DNA of 64,000 bases from Macrolepiota albuminosa (Eukaryota > Basidiomycota > Agaricomycetes > Agaricales > Agaricaceae): positions 3,086,183-3,150,182 of the forward strand of contig JAMWFC010000117.1 of the NCBI GenBank assembly GCA_027475525.1, read 5' to 3'. Below the pieces are notes generated by a model, which worked only from the letters and a program-made list of their open reading frames with translations, ran no database searches and was not told the origin of the DNA. Position numbers and translations under genes: made by a program. Shown here in pieces: positions 9,537 to 20,141 of the stretch. Numbering within the stretch: the first letter of the stretch is position 1; each line of letters starts with the position of its first letter.

Positions 9537-11504
9537 TCAAGGAGTGACTGCCGTCTTGACTTGGTTGCGAACATCTGGGGCAATACTGCAAAGTTCTTCT
9601 ACGGATAAGGTGACGGCGGTTTTCATAATGCGGTTGAAGAGGTGGTTGGATTTTTCGATGTCGAAAATTGGCGCAGTGGGTCGGTAGCCACCCTCAGGAC
9701 GTTTCTCGGAAGCGGCAAAATTTCGTTGTGCGGGAGCATGATAACGGTCGGGAATCCCTGAGTAGGGGTGGAGAGGCGGTAAAGGCGGTTCGGGAGCAGT
9801 AGCGGACGACGGTGGTTCTGGAGTAGTAGCAGGGGCAGTAGCAGGCGGTGCGGCAGGAGCAGGAGTCGGTAGCTTGCTAGCGAGAGGCATTGGCTTGTAT
9901 CCTTTAAGAGGTTGTTTAGGCTGCTTAACTTCAACCCCATCAAAGACCTGGTTCTTTAGCGAATCTAATTCTTGCTGCAGCTTGGCAATACGTTCTTCCC
10001 GCAAGAAAGTAGGATGGTCGCCAACGCTGTCGAAGTGTAAGACCTCGTGAACCATTTGCTGTTGGGTCGCCTGTTCAGGGTCGGGATTGGCGTTGCCAGA
10101 AAGCGTGCCGGTAACAATCTGTCCTGGGTTGCGCCTATGCCATTCATCAACTCGCTCCTGGAAGGACTTCTTGTCCGGGTAGTTGGGAATGATGGCGCCA
10201 GTGGTGAGGACTATCTTGCCGTCGATAGCCCGTCGAATTCTCCCTTGCCGAATATAATTCTCTAAAGTCGCGCAGCGTCCTCTAGTCATGGTATGGCCAA
10301 TTTCCCCACAGAAGTGGCAAGGGCCAGGCGCGGGTACGTTAGCAGGTCGGTTAGCAGTGAGGTTGGTGGTAATCATGGTTTCAATACGAGTCATAGCGGA
10401 AGCGACAGCGGCGGTAATTGCAGCATTGAGCTCCTCTTTCTTAACGAAGTCGGCAACAGGAGGCGGGATGGGAATGATACCGTTAGTTCGCTCAGGTGGT
10501 GGGCTCGTCCTAGCGCGCTGCAGTCCAACGCCAGTGTCCGTTCCCTTGAGAACCCATTTACCGGCTTCAAAGACGTTGGCAACGTTATAGGGCTCGTCTG
10601 GGTGATGAGCCTGGTGAACTATCTCTAGGCGACGAGCAATACGAGTCCAAAGCGAAGTCGGGATGCCTTGTTGGAAGAGGCGACGTTCCTCGTTAATGTA
10701 TAGCTTGCCATTCTGTACTAACCACCTAGCAATCTTCTGGAACTCGCGGTAATACGTGGAGAATGCGCCAAGAGAGGAGGTGCCACTGTCGAATGATTCC
10801 TGTACCAGTTTCTGGAGCTCGTTTACCGAGTATCGGGTAGCCTCCTCTGCGCCAGGGTACAGCTGGATTACTGCCGTCTTCCAGCCTTCATACGAAGCGC
10901 CTTGGGCTGGAACGGGTGGGGCGGCAGGGACAAAGGCGGCAAACTTGGTCAAACCTGTCCACGTCTCTGCCATGTCATATGATACGTATCTTGCCGCGTA
11001 CTCCTTCATCTGCGTATGGTCGGTAATGTTACAATCTCTGAATAAATACTCCAACTCCTTGAAATACTGGGAGAGCTCCCGTGGCTTGGACTCGTCCCAT
11101 TTTGGTGCCGAGAAGTGGTTGCGTGGCGGCATGCGCTGGACTTGTTGTTCCATAGCGACTGTGTTGGCGAGTTCGGTTAGCGGTAGTGGGGAAGGGGTTC
11201 TAGAGATTGGCGACGGGGTAAGAGAAATGAGTTGTGAAAGAGGCGTTAGCGGAGTAATGGGAGTGACTGGTTGCGGTACGGTAAATGGCGATGCTAAGGG
11301 GTCGTCAGCGCTATAATCAAGGGAATGCGGGAAGAGATCAGGAAATGCGTCTACAGTGGCGTTCTGTAGTTCCTGTGCAAGAGAGAGACCCGGTAAGGCA
11401 CCAGGTGGTTGTGGAGTTGATGGGTGGGAAGGAGCTATGCCTTCTGCCGACTGGTCTAGCAGGCGGCGCCTACGCTGGAGACGGGTTTCTGGCGGAATTC
11501 TGCC
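9537..11504 (-). CDS. gag: A1 Gag with CCHC-like zinc knuckle
   Basis: From the ATG at 11153 there are 538 residues: a helical capsid-like region, a zinc knuckle at about residues 279-294 with the spacing Cys-x2-Cys-x4-His-x6-Cys (two more than the usual x4), then a long Ala/Pro-rich linker. The frame is also open for 117 codons upstream of this ATG to a TAG at 11505-11507, with no other ATG. That extension is conserved in A2 and A3, so the true start may lie upstream by splicing or stop readthrough. The final TGA (9537-9539) is a CGA-to-TGA change; A2 reads on into protease. Role: structural protein of the particle. Confidence 0.8.
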   Translation of the reverse strand, partial: GRIPPETRLQRRRRLLDQSAEGIAPSHPSTPQPPGALPGLSLAQELQNATVDAFPDLFPHSLDYSADDPLASPFTVPQPVTPITPLTPLSQLISLTPSPISRTPSPLPLTELANTVAMEQQVQRMPPRNHFSAPKWDESKPRELSQYFKELEYLFRDCNITDHTQMKEYAARYVSYDMAETWTGLTKFAAFVPAAPPVPAQGASYEGWKTAVIQLYPGAEEATRYSVNELQKLVQESFDSGTSSLGAFSTYYREFQKIARWLVQNGKLYINEERRLFQQGIPTSLWTRIARRLEIVHQAHHPDEPYNVANVFEAGKWVLKGTDTGVGLQRARTSPPPERTNGIIPIPPPVADFVKKEELNAAITAAVASAMTRIETMITTNLTANRPANVPAPGPCHFCGEIGHTMTRGRCATLENYIRQGRIRRAIDGKIVLTTGAIIPNYPDKKSFQERVDEWHRRNPGQIVTGTLSGNANPDPEQATQQQMVHEVLHFDSVGDHPTFLREERIAKLQQELDSLKNQVFDGVEVKQPKQPLKGYKPMPLASKLPTPAPAAPPATAPATTPEPPSSATAPEPPLPPLHPYSGIPDRYHAPAQRNFAASEKRPEGGYRPTAPIFDIEKSNHLFNRIMKTAVTLSVEELCSIAPDVRNQVKTAVTP

Positions 11505-11513
11505 CTAGAAATC

Positions 11514-11530
11514 CCTCGCGGTGGGCTCCA
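11514..11530 (-). other. Primer binding site of A1
   Basis: On the minus strand TGGAGCCCACCGCGAGG begins three bases after the LTR end. The same site follows the A3 LTR, and element B differs by one base. TGG fits pairing with a tRNA CCA end; I could not assign the tRNA. Confidence 0.75.
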
Positions 11531-11533
11531 ATT

Positions 11534-12500
11534 TGATGACGCCCAAAGTTTGGTCAGCAACAAATGTAACAATAGTGTTACCGTACCAAGAGTTTGCGTT
11601 GGGCACGCTATAAGTGATGTGAGGAGTCCCAGGCAGGTCCCAGAGAACGCGCCTGTGAAAATGGGTAAAAGTCGGTAAGGGAGTCGGCAAGTGTAAAGCG
11701 CTAAGGTAAAGCGCCTATGAAAGAGCGGTAAGCGAACACGGCAATGTGAGCGGCAAGAGCACGGTATGCTTAGCGAGGTCTAAGCGTCGATGATGCCTGC
11801 CATAATTGCAAGGTGCGAGTTTGTCGAGTATTGGCGAACGTCTGCAACTGCCGATGAGTTCGACGTTGCCGACCGTAGCGTAAATGAGCTCTTGAGCGTA
11901 AGGGAGACTGAAGAAAGGGGAGTAGTGAACTCTGGTCTATTGTTCGATTGATTATCCTCTATGTACAAGTCGGTAAGTACTTTTATACTACAATGAGTTC
12001 GCCGTCGCCAGTGGCTAATGACGCCAGAGTGCGGTAAACTAGAAAATTTCAAAGGGGTAGCTCCAACGGTTTCAGATCTCTACCGTCCATTCAAGAGCCT
12101 TAGCGACGCCAGGTGACAGATCGCGAAGCTAAACCATCACTCCATCACCCTTCTGTCCGTCAGAGTACCTAAGCAATGTCAGGCGCCAAATCGAGACGCT
12201 AAGCGGTGTCAGACGCCAAGGTCAAACGCCAAGCTGTCCGTCAGTTCTTGATAGATCATCAGGCTTCTCGCTAAGCGCTGTTGTTAGTGACTGATGCCAT
12301 CTGTCAGTTGTCATTCTGTCTGCCAATCGGCGCTATCACTGATTGGATCTGCTTCTTGCCGTGTCCGGCCGTTGGGAATGGCTTAAAATAGGTAGAACAC
12401 GTGCGCTAAGTTCGGAACGAGTGCGGCAAGATTTCCGGAGCCGGTGCCGAGCCTGCCGTCGCCTGCCATTGATGCGCTGATCCTGTATGGGGTCCTATCA
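11534..12500 (-). repeat. 5' LTR of A1, also serving as 3' LTR of A2
   Basis: 967 bases, same ends as 927-1893 and few differences from it. On the low side it is followed (minus strand) by the A1 primer binding site. On the high side it is preceded by a polypurine tract (12501-12509), so the single LTR joins two element bodies. Confidence 0.85.
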
Positions 12501-12509
12501 TCTCCCCCC
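12501..12509 (-). other. Polypurine tract of A2
   Basis: GGGGGGAGA on the minus strand against the shared LTR. Unlike in A1, it is followed at once by the damaged end of pol, so the accessory gene between them is missing. Confidence 0.75.
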
Positions 12510-12521
12510 AACTGAAAAATT

Positions 12522-12557
12522 TTGCCGACTCTGGTTGAAGAAGAAGAAAATTATTAG
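12522..12557 (+). other. Inverted 36-base scrap of the pol C-terminus in A2
   Basis: The plus strand reads Leu-Pro-Thr-Leu-Val, four Glu, Asn, Tyr, stop, which is the acidic end of pol. The pol of A2 itself lies on the minus strand. The scrap is therefore inverted at the point where the accessory gene was lost. Confidence 0.7.
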
Positions 12558-15500
12558 AAATCTTCAAGTTCCCTAAGCTTGGCGGTGTCGATATCTAGCG
12601 CTTCCAACGGCAAGTCAATCTGTTCCCTGGCGAGATACGGTAACAGGCGAAAGGCGGCAACAGGTTGATGTAGTACTGAACCATCTAATTCACAAAGCAC
12701 GTAAGCGCCTCCATGGTTACAAGAGATAACTACCTAAGGTCCCAAATAGCACGGGCGCATTTTCTTGTTGTATGAGGTTTTAATTTTGGAGTTGCGCATA
12801 AGTACTAGCGCTCCTCTTGGGAAGTTGTAATCCTTGATAGTGGTGCTATGCTCAGTCTCAAATCGCAGTGCGGCTTGACAATGGGTGCTAAAGACTACCT
12901 CATGAAGTTGCTCTAAATCTTCTTTCCCTCGTTGTAGATCAATGGCTCATCTGGCAATCAGGTCGGTAGTCGCTAAGATGCTGTTGGGTGCTGGCTGAAG
13001 GTAGGTTGCTTCTATAATGTCGGCAGGGAGTAACAGATGGGTGCCAGTAGCCGCGTAATAGGGAGAACAACCCATGCACTTACGAATAGTAACTCTTTCC
13101 GACCAAAATACTGAATATGTCACCTCACTCCAACAATACTCGTTGCCATCGACCGCCTTGAAGAGCGCTTGCTGAACGTCAAAGTGTGGTCTCTCTACCA
13201 GGCCATTGGCATGCTTGTTGTAGCCAGATACTCAAATGTGGTGAATGTTGTATTTCTTGGCAAGATATGTTAGCGCTTTGATAATTGGCGCACCGTTATC
13301 CGTGACAATTTTTCTTAGCGCTCCCCAACAGCAAATCACGTCCTTAAATAGCCACTTGGTGACCGCCTCTGTATTTTCTCTCTGAAGCATTTGAAATTCA
13401 GGTCAGTGGATTAGCGAGCAACGACCTTGAATGATGTACTTGTAGCAACCAGATTTGGGCATATGCATGGTATCGACATAGATTTTGATGAAGAGGAGAG
13501 CTGGCGTTGCACCGGTGGGCAGAATAAGCACTTGGCACGTTTGTTGAACTTGGCAGAGGTGGCAAGTCCTAATGTACCAGGCGATGTCGGCACTAGCGTG
13601 TGGCCACCAGAATCGTTCTAACAGAGAAGCTTGGGTAGTGTACAGACCTCTATGTCCTAGCTCGTCATGCATGGCATGCAGGACTCGTAAGCGACTTTCT
13701 GGCTTGATGATCAGCTTGTGAGCGCCATCTTGATTTTGTCGCCAAAGGCGGTTGTTGGTAAAGAAGAAGTGGGTGGCATATCGGATAAAGGTCACGTATT
13801 GTTCATCGGTAAAGCCAGCTGGTCACTTGAGGTCTTGTATCCATTGTTCAACTATTAACAGGTGACTGTCTTCCACCTTTGCCTTGGCGGATTGGAGAAC
13901 GGCATCGTAGATCAGGTTTCTACTGTCTTCTCTTAGCGGATGGGGTTCTTGTACGACTTTTACGGGAGGTGAGTTTTGACCAAAAATGCTTGCCGTGTAG
14001 AATGTGAGGGGTGCGCTAAAGATCTCGGGTCGGTAAGGGACAATGGGATGTAAAAGGATACTGGTAGGCTGTTGCCATCGTAGTAGGGGGATTGGCTGTT
14101 GTATGAGGTGCACAAAACCATGTAATCGGTCGATCCAGTCCTTGAAATTGCTATCAGCTTGTGGATCCACTGCCGGGTCGCCAGGCTGCCGTGGTCGCCT
14201 AGAGAGTCCATCTGGTCTATGGAAAGAGCTCTTGACATGTACCAACTCAAAGTGAAACATGAGGATAGCGACTACCCACCGGTTCATACTAGCGGATGGC
14301 TGGATGTCAGGATTCTGCAGCATGCCTTTGATGTACCTAGCGTCGACTTCAACAATCAGGTTCCGCATGCCAATCAAATACATCTTTAGCGACTGGAAGG
14401 CTTTGAAGAGCCCATAGAGCTCTAGCTTAGGTTGACTGTAGCGAGATTCCTGGTCGTTTAGCATGATAGACCCAAAGCAGTTGTAGTGTTGCTGTTTCCG
14501 ATTGCCGCTAAGGCACTGACACAAGAAGTAGCCAACGGCAATGTACGAGGTGTCCACCGCCAAGATAACAGGGTCGGCAGAGCTATAGTTGATTGGAACT
14601 AGGGGCTTGGCATCTTGTAGGGCTTTTACTAAGTCTTGTTGTGCAGTGACCTGGTCTGGTCCAAATTCAAAGGGCTCGTTGGCGCGAGTGAGTCGGTTAA
14701 GGGCGTGTGTGCGATGGGCAAAATTCTTGATGAATATCCTGAGAACGCCAACGGTACCAAGAAAGGCGCGAACTTCAGATAAGTTGTGGCAAGGACCCCA
14801 TTGCTCCAGGAGTGCTAAGCGAGACTTGTCGGGAACACGTCTGTCGGGAGTGCAGATGTGACCAAGTATTTTGAACTTTGGCACGCAAAGGAGGAGCTTG
14901 TGGCCGCTAAAGGTTCCACCGCTATACTTCATACGTTGTAGAACTCGGTTGAGTAGCAGGAAAAATTCCCATAGCACTAAGCAAATGTTGGGGTTCTCGG
15001 AATGGGTCGCCGGTAAGCCATTTACGAGTCGCCAGTCTTTGGGGCCTTTGACGCCAACATCATCAATAAAGCTAAGGACATTATGCGGTATCTCAGGTTG
15101 GAGGATGAAAGTGATGTCATCATGGAATATGGGGACTGAGTTTGTCCAGCCCATCGGTAAAGTGACTAGGCGCAAGGCGCCAAACGGAGTTTGAAAAGTC
15201 GTGAGATCCTGGGAAGAAGGGTGTATCAGGCGTTCGTCATAGCCAACATAGAGGTCAAGAGTGGCGCTACAAATACGCCCAGCAAAGGACTTGGCAACGT
15301 GGTCAGGGAAAGGCGGTACGCCAGAGTGTTGTATTGTAACCCTATTTAGCGGTTCAAGGCTGTGGACTATGCACAGATTACCATTCTTTTTGAGGACACA
15401 AACCACTGGGAGCGGTAAGAGCTATTGGAGGGTTTGTAGACGCCAGCCTTAATCTTGGTCCTAATAATTTGGCAGACTTTGGCTTCGATTCCAGGCGGTA

Positions 15501-16251
15501 ACGGTCGGTTGTGCTCAGTCCACGGCACGTGAGGAATGGTCGGGATTACAACAGGCGGGAAGAAGTCTGTACGTAGACTGCCGCATTCCGAGTCCTTCCA
15601 AGCAAAGGCTTTATCTTGCTTAGCGACGAGGTCGGTAAGGACATTCAACTCATCTTTGGTCAAAAATCCTGTGTCATGCTCCTTCACGAATTGTTGTTGG
15701 TGTTCTGCGGTAAAACGTCCTGTGGGCTGAAAGGGTGGCGGATTTGGTGATAAGGTTGGCATGTTGGCAAGAGGTTCGCCAATGATCTGGCGCTCAATTC
15801 TAAAGGTCTCAGGAGAGTGCATAGCAACAGGTTTTGTTTTAAGCGCAACTGGCTTATATTTCTTTTTGACTTAAACCCCTTTCCTTTTGGGAGCGTTAGC
15901 TTGGTTATATACAGAGGTGGAAAGGGGAACTGTAGCCTGAGGGGTGGCAAGTCCAAGAACAGCAGGAGACGAAGCTCTGGGAAGGGTAGTGAGATATGTA
16001 TCGGTAGACGCAATATTTTGAAAAGTTTTGGAAGCAGTAAGGTATAAGTACGCAAGAGAGGAGTCGGTAATGTTTTGATTTTTCTGGGAAAGCTCAGCGT
16101 TGGTAGTGGATAAAGTAGCTAAAACTTCTTCATCAAGAAAAGCGGTAGACACAACATTTACAAGACCAGTAAAATGGTCATATTCCAGCGTTAGCGCCAC
16201 ATCTCCATGATTGTTGCCAATCACCTCCTCGATGGTCTGTGAAAACACCGG
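12558..16251 (-). pseudogene. pol: A2 pol, heavily decayed
   Basis: The same domain order as A1: linker, reverse transcriptase with Phe-Ile-Asp-Asp, RNase H and integrase zinc finger. Point changes have broken it: TAA at 15871 (from CAA), a one-base frameshift near 15390, TGA at 13823 (from CGA) and TGA at 13403 (from TGG). The last 850 bases, covering most of the integrase core, have no long open frame left. There are no 77-base duplications in this copy. Inference: A2 is older than A1 or was mutated faster. Confidence 0.85.
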
Positions 16252-18855
16252 TGGGGAGGCTCGTTGGCGTGTTGGTCAGTAAACTCCAGGGGCTTAGCGC
16301 AGGCGCCTTTTTGTTGTCCCCTAGGGAACATTGGCACCGTTCATCGGATTCCGGAATTGGGGTCACTAATTGTTAAGGTCGTTTTGTCGTCAGTAACTGT
16401 CTTGACGACTGATTGCATCAAGATGTCGAAGGGTCTGCCGAGTAGTAAGTCGTATGCCGGGGAGCGCAAAATATGTATCTGCAAGTAGAAGGTGATGTCG
16501 CCAAGGATGCAAGGCACATTCTTGGCGAGACCTAGGAATCTGTCCACCGTACTGTTAGCGCTCTGCATGTTTAATATAACTGTAGGGTCATAAATGAGGC
16601 CCAGATCGTTAGTGACTTCAGCTGCCATAGAAATGATTTGAGACCCGCTATCCACAATTGCCTCTACCTCGTACTTATTGTCTATGGTTAGCGCAACTGA
16701 GCGAATAGCATGTGATTCTTGGGCAACAGTAAGGATTGCCAGGTCTTCTCCATGGTCTACTGACCTAAGATAGGTCTCTACTGGGTCCACAGAGGTGGCG
16801 TTAGCGATGGCGTCGGCAGGAGAGTCTTCAGTGTCCAGAGAGTCGACGGTAATAGAAAAACTGGGAAGCGCATCGTCGAGTTCATCAACCTCGGCAACGG
16901 CTGTCGCCAAGGGTCGTCGAGGGGTGACTGCTGTCTTGACTTGGTTGCGGACGTTGGGAGCAATACTACAAAGTTCTTCTACTGACAAGGTGACGGCGGT
17001 TTTCATGATGCAGTTGAATACGTGGTTTGATTTCTCTATGTCGAAAATTGGCGTGGTAGGTCGGTAGCCACCCTCAGGATGCTTCTTGGGAGCGGCAAAA
17101 TTTTGCTGTGCAGGTGCGTGATATTGGTCGGGAATCTCTGAGTAGGGATGGAGAGGCGGCAAAGGCGGTTCAGGAGTGGCAGCGGACGACAATGGTTCTG
17201 GAGTGGTAGCTGGCGGGGCGGCAGGAGCAGGAGTTGGTAACTTGCTAGCGGGAGGCATTGGCTTGTATCCTTTGAGAGGCTGTTTAGGCTGCTTAACTTC
17301 AACCCCATCAAAGACCTGGTTCTTAAGCGAATCTAATTCTTTTTCTAGCTTAGCAATTCATTCTTCCCATGAGAAAGTAGGATGGTCGCCAACGCTGTTG
17401 AAGTGTAAGACCTCGTGAATCATTTGCTGTTGGGTCGCCTGTTCAGGGTCGGGGTTGGCATTGCCAGAAAGTGTGCCGGTAACAATTTGTCCTGGATTGC
17501 GCCTATGCCATTCATCAACTTGTTCCTGGAAGGACTTTTTGTCTGGGTAGTTGGGGATGGTGGTGCCAGTAGTTAGAACTATCTTGCCATCGATAGCCCT
17601 TTGAATTCTTCCTTGCTGAATGTAATTTTCTAGGGTTGCGCAGTGTCCTCTAGTCATAGTGTGGCCAATTTCCCCACAGAAGTGGCAAGGGCCAGATGTG
17701 GGTACATTAGCGGGTCGGTTAGCGAGATTGGTTGTAATCATAGTTTTGATTTGCGTCATAGCAGAGGCGACGGCAGCAGTAACAGCAGCGTTGAAATCCT
17801 CTTTCTTAACAAAGTCGGCAACAGGAGGCGAAATGGGAATTATACCATTGGTTTGCTCAGGTGGTGGGCTTGTCCTAGCACATTGCAGCCCAACACCAGT
17901 GTCTGTCCTCTTGAGAACCCATTTACCGGCTTCAAAGACGTTGGCAACGTTATAGGGCTCGTCTGGGTGATGGGCCTGATGAATTATCTCTAGGCGACGA
18001 GCAATGCAAGTCCAAAGTGAAGTCGGGATGTCTTGTTGGAATAGGCAATGTTCCTTGTTAATATATAGCTTGCCGTTTTGCACTAGCCACCTAGCAATCT
18101 TTTGGAATTCGCGGTAATACGTAGAGAATGCGCCAAGAGAAGAGGTGCCGTTGTTGAATGATTCCTGTACTAATTTCTGCAGCTCGTTTACCGAGTATTG
18201 GGTAGCCTCTTCAGCGCCAGGGTACAACTAAATTACTGCCGTCTTCCAGCCTTCATACGAGGCGCCTTGGGCTGGGACTGGTGGGGCAGCAGAAACAAAG
18301 GCAGCAAACTCGGCAAGACCTGTCCACGTCTCTGCCGTGTCATATGACACGTATCTTGCTGCGTACTCCTTCATCTGTGTGTGGTCGGTAATGCCACAAT
18401 CCCTGAATAAATACTCTAATTCCTTGAAATACTGGGAGAGCTCCTGTGGCTTGGACTCGTCCCATTTTAGTGCTGAAAAGTGGTTACGTGGCGGCATGCG
18501 CTGAACTTGTTGTTCCATGGCAATAGTGGTACCGAGTTCGGTTAGCAGTTGTGGGGAAGAGGTTCTAAGTATTGGCGACGGGGTAAGAGAAATGGCGAGT
18601 TGAGAAAGAGGTGTTAATGGAGTGATGGGGGTAACTGGTTGCGGTACAGCAAGCATCGGCGCTAAAGTCAAGAGAACACAGGAAGAGATCAGGAAATTTG
18701 TCTACAGTGGCGTTCTGTAGTTCCTGTGCAAGAGAGAGACCCGGTAAGGCACCAGGTGGTTGTGGAGTTGATGGGTGGGAAGGAGCTATGCCTTCTGCCA
18801 ACTGCTCTAGCAGACGGCGCCTATGCTGGAGACGGGTTTCTGGCGGAATTCTGCC
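16252..18855 (-). pseudogene. gag: A2 Gag-protease, decayed
   Basis: The frame reads from Gag through into protease without the stop seen in A1 and A3, which shows that gag and protease were one frame. Zinc knuckle Cys-His-Phe-Cys and protease Val-Asp-Ser-Gly are present. Breaks: TGA at 16341 (CGA in A1), a stop near 17358, TAG at 18228 (CAG in A1) and a small deletion near 18660 that shifts the N-terminal extension. As in A1 and A3, the extension begins just after a TAG (18856-18858). Confidence 0.8.
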
Positions 18856-18863
18856 CTAGAGAT

Positions 18864-18881
18864 CTCTCGTGGTGGGCTCCA
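18864..18881 (-). other. Primer binding site of A2
   Basis: TGGAGCCCACCACGAGAG on the minus strand, three bases from the LTR. It differs from A1 at two positions. Confidence 0.6.
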
Positions 18882-18884
18882 ATT

Positions 18885-19812
18885 TGATGACGCCCAAAGT
18901 TTGGTCAGTAACAAATATGACTATAGTGTTACCATACCAAAAGCTTGTGTTGGGCGCGCTATAAGTGATGTGAGGAGTCCCAGGCAGGTCCCAGAGAACA
19001 CGCCTGTGAAAATGAGGTAAAGTCGGTAAGGGGTTGGCAAGTGTAAAGCGCTAATGTAAAGCGTCTATGAAAGAAGCGGTAAGTGCACATGGCAATGTCA
19101 GCGGCAAGAACACAGTAAGCTTAGTGAAGTCTAAGCGTCGTTAATGCCTGCCATAGCTGCAAGGCGCAAATAGGTTGAAGGCTGGCGATAGTCTGCAACT
19201 GCCAATAAACTTGACATTGCCGACTGTAAATGAGGTCTTGAGCGTAAGGGAGACTGAAGTAAGGGGAAACTCTGTTCTATCGTTTGATGGGTATGTACAA
19301 GTCAGTAAGTACTTTATATACTACAAGGAGTTCACCGTCGCCAGTGACCAACCATTGCCAAAGTGCAGTAAACTAGAAAATTTCATAGGGGTAGCTCCAA
19401 CAGTTTCAGATCCCTACTGTCTATTCAAGACCCTTAGCGACACTGGGTGGCAGATCGCAAAGCTAAACCATCAATCCATCACCCTTCTGTCTATCCAAAT
19501 GCTTAGCAATGTCAGGCGCCAAATTGAGGTGCTAAGCAATGTCAGACGCCAAGGTCAAACACCAAGCTGTCCGTCAGTTTTTGATAGATCATCAATCTTC
19601 TTGCTAAGCGATGTCATCAGTTGATGGATGCCATCTGTCAGTTGTCATTCTTGCTGCTGTCGGCGCTATCATTGATCAGATCTGCTTCTTGCTGTATGCA
19701 GCCGTCAAATATCACCAAAATTGGTTAATTAGCATGTGCTAAGGTATCCCGAGCCCGTGCCGTGTTGCCGTAGCCTGCCATTGATGCGCTGATCCTGTAT
19801 GGGGTCCTATCA
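18885..19812 (-). repeat. 5' LTR of A2
   Basis: 928 bases with the family ends TGATAGGACC..GGGCGTCATCA on the minus strand. More diverged from the A1 pair than those two are from each other. The flank beyond 19812 (CCGA) does not match the flank before 927 (GCGC), so there is no target duplication across the A1-A2 pair. Confidence 0.85.
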
Positions 19813-20141
19813 CCGAATACTCAGTCTTAGGAAGAGAGTTGGAGTGAAATGAAAGATGCACAATAGTGCAAGCAACAGAGTAACACACATATTGCGTTTC
19901 TGCAAAACGTTAGCATTACTCGCGAAGTAGGTGTGTCATCTAGACACAATAGAGGGCAGTCTCTTATCAGACAGGTGCGCATGGGATGCCAGCAGTGACA
20001 AAATATGATTAAGTAAAATAAACAAAATAGAATGACCCCTCCTCTGGGTCCACTGTATATACATGCTACTCTGGGGTGTGTATCAGCTGAAAGATTTTGA
20101 ATGAATTACTCGGAGGTACCTACACAACAAAAAACATGGGT
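19813..20141. other. Flank of A2, no gene seen
   Basis: AT-rich, with no supported frame. It is probably the 3' part of the decayed minus-strand unit that follows. Confidence 0.4.

Noticed and set aside
927..12500. A target duplication around A1
   Set aside because: The high side continues into A2, so there is no original flank to compare.
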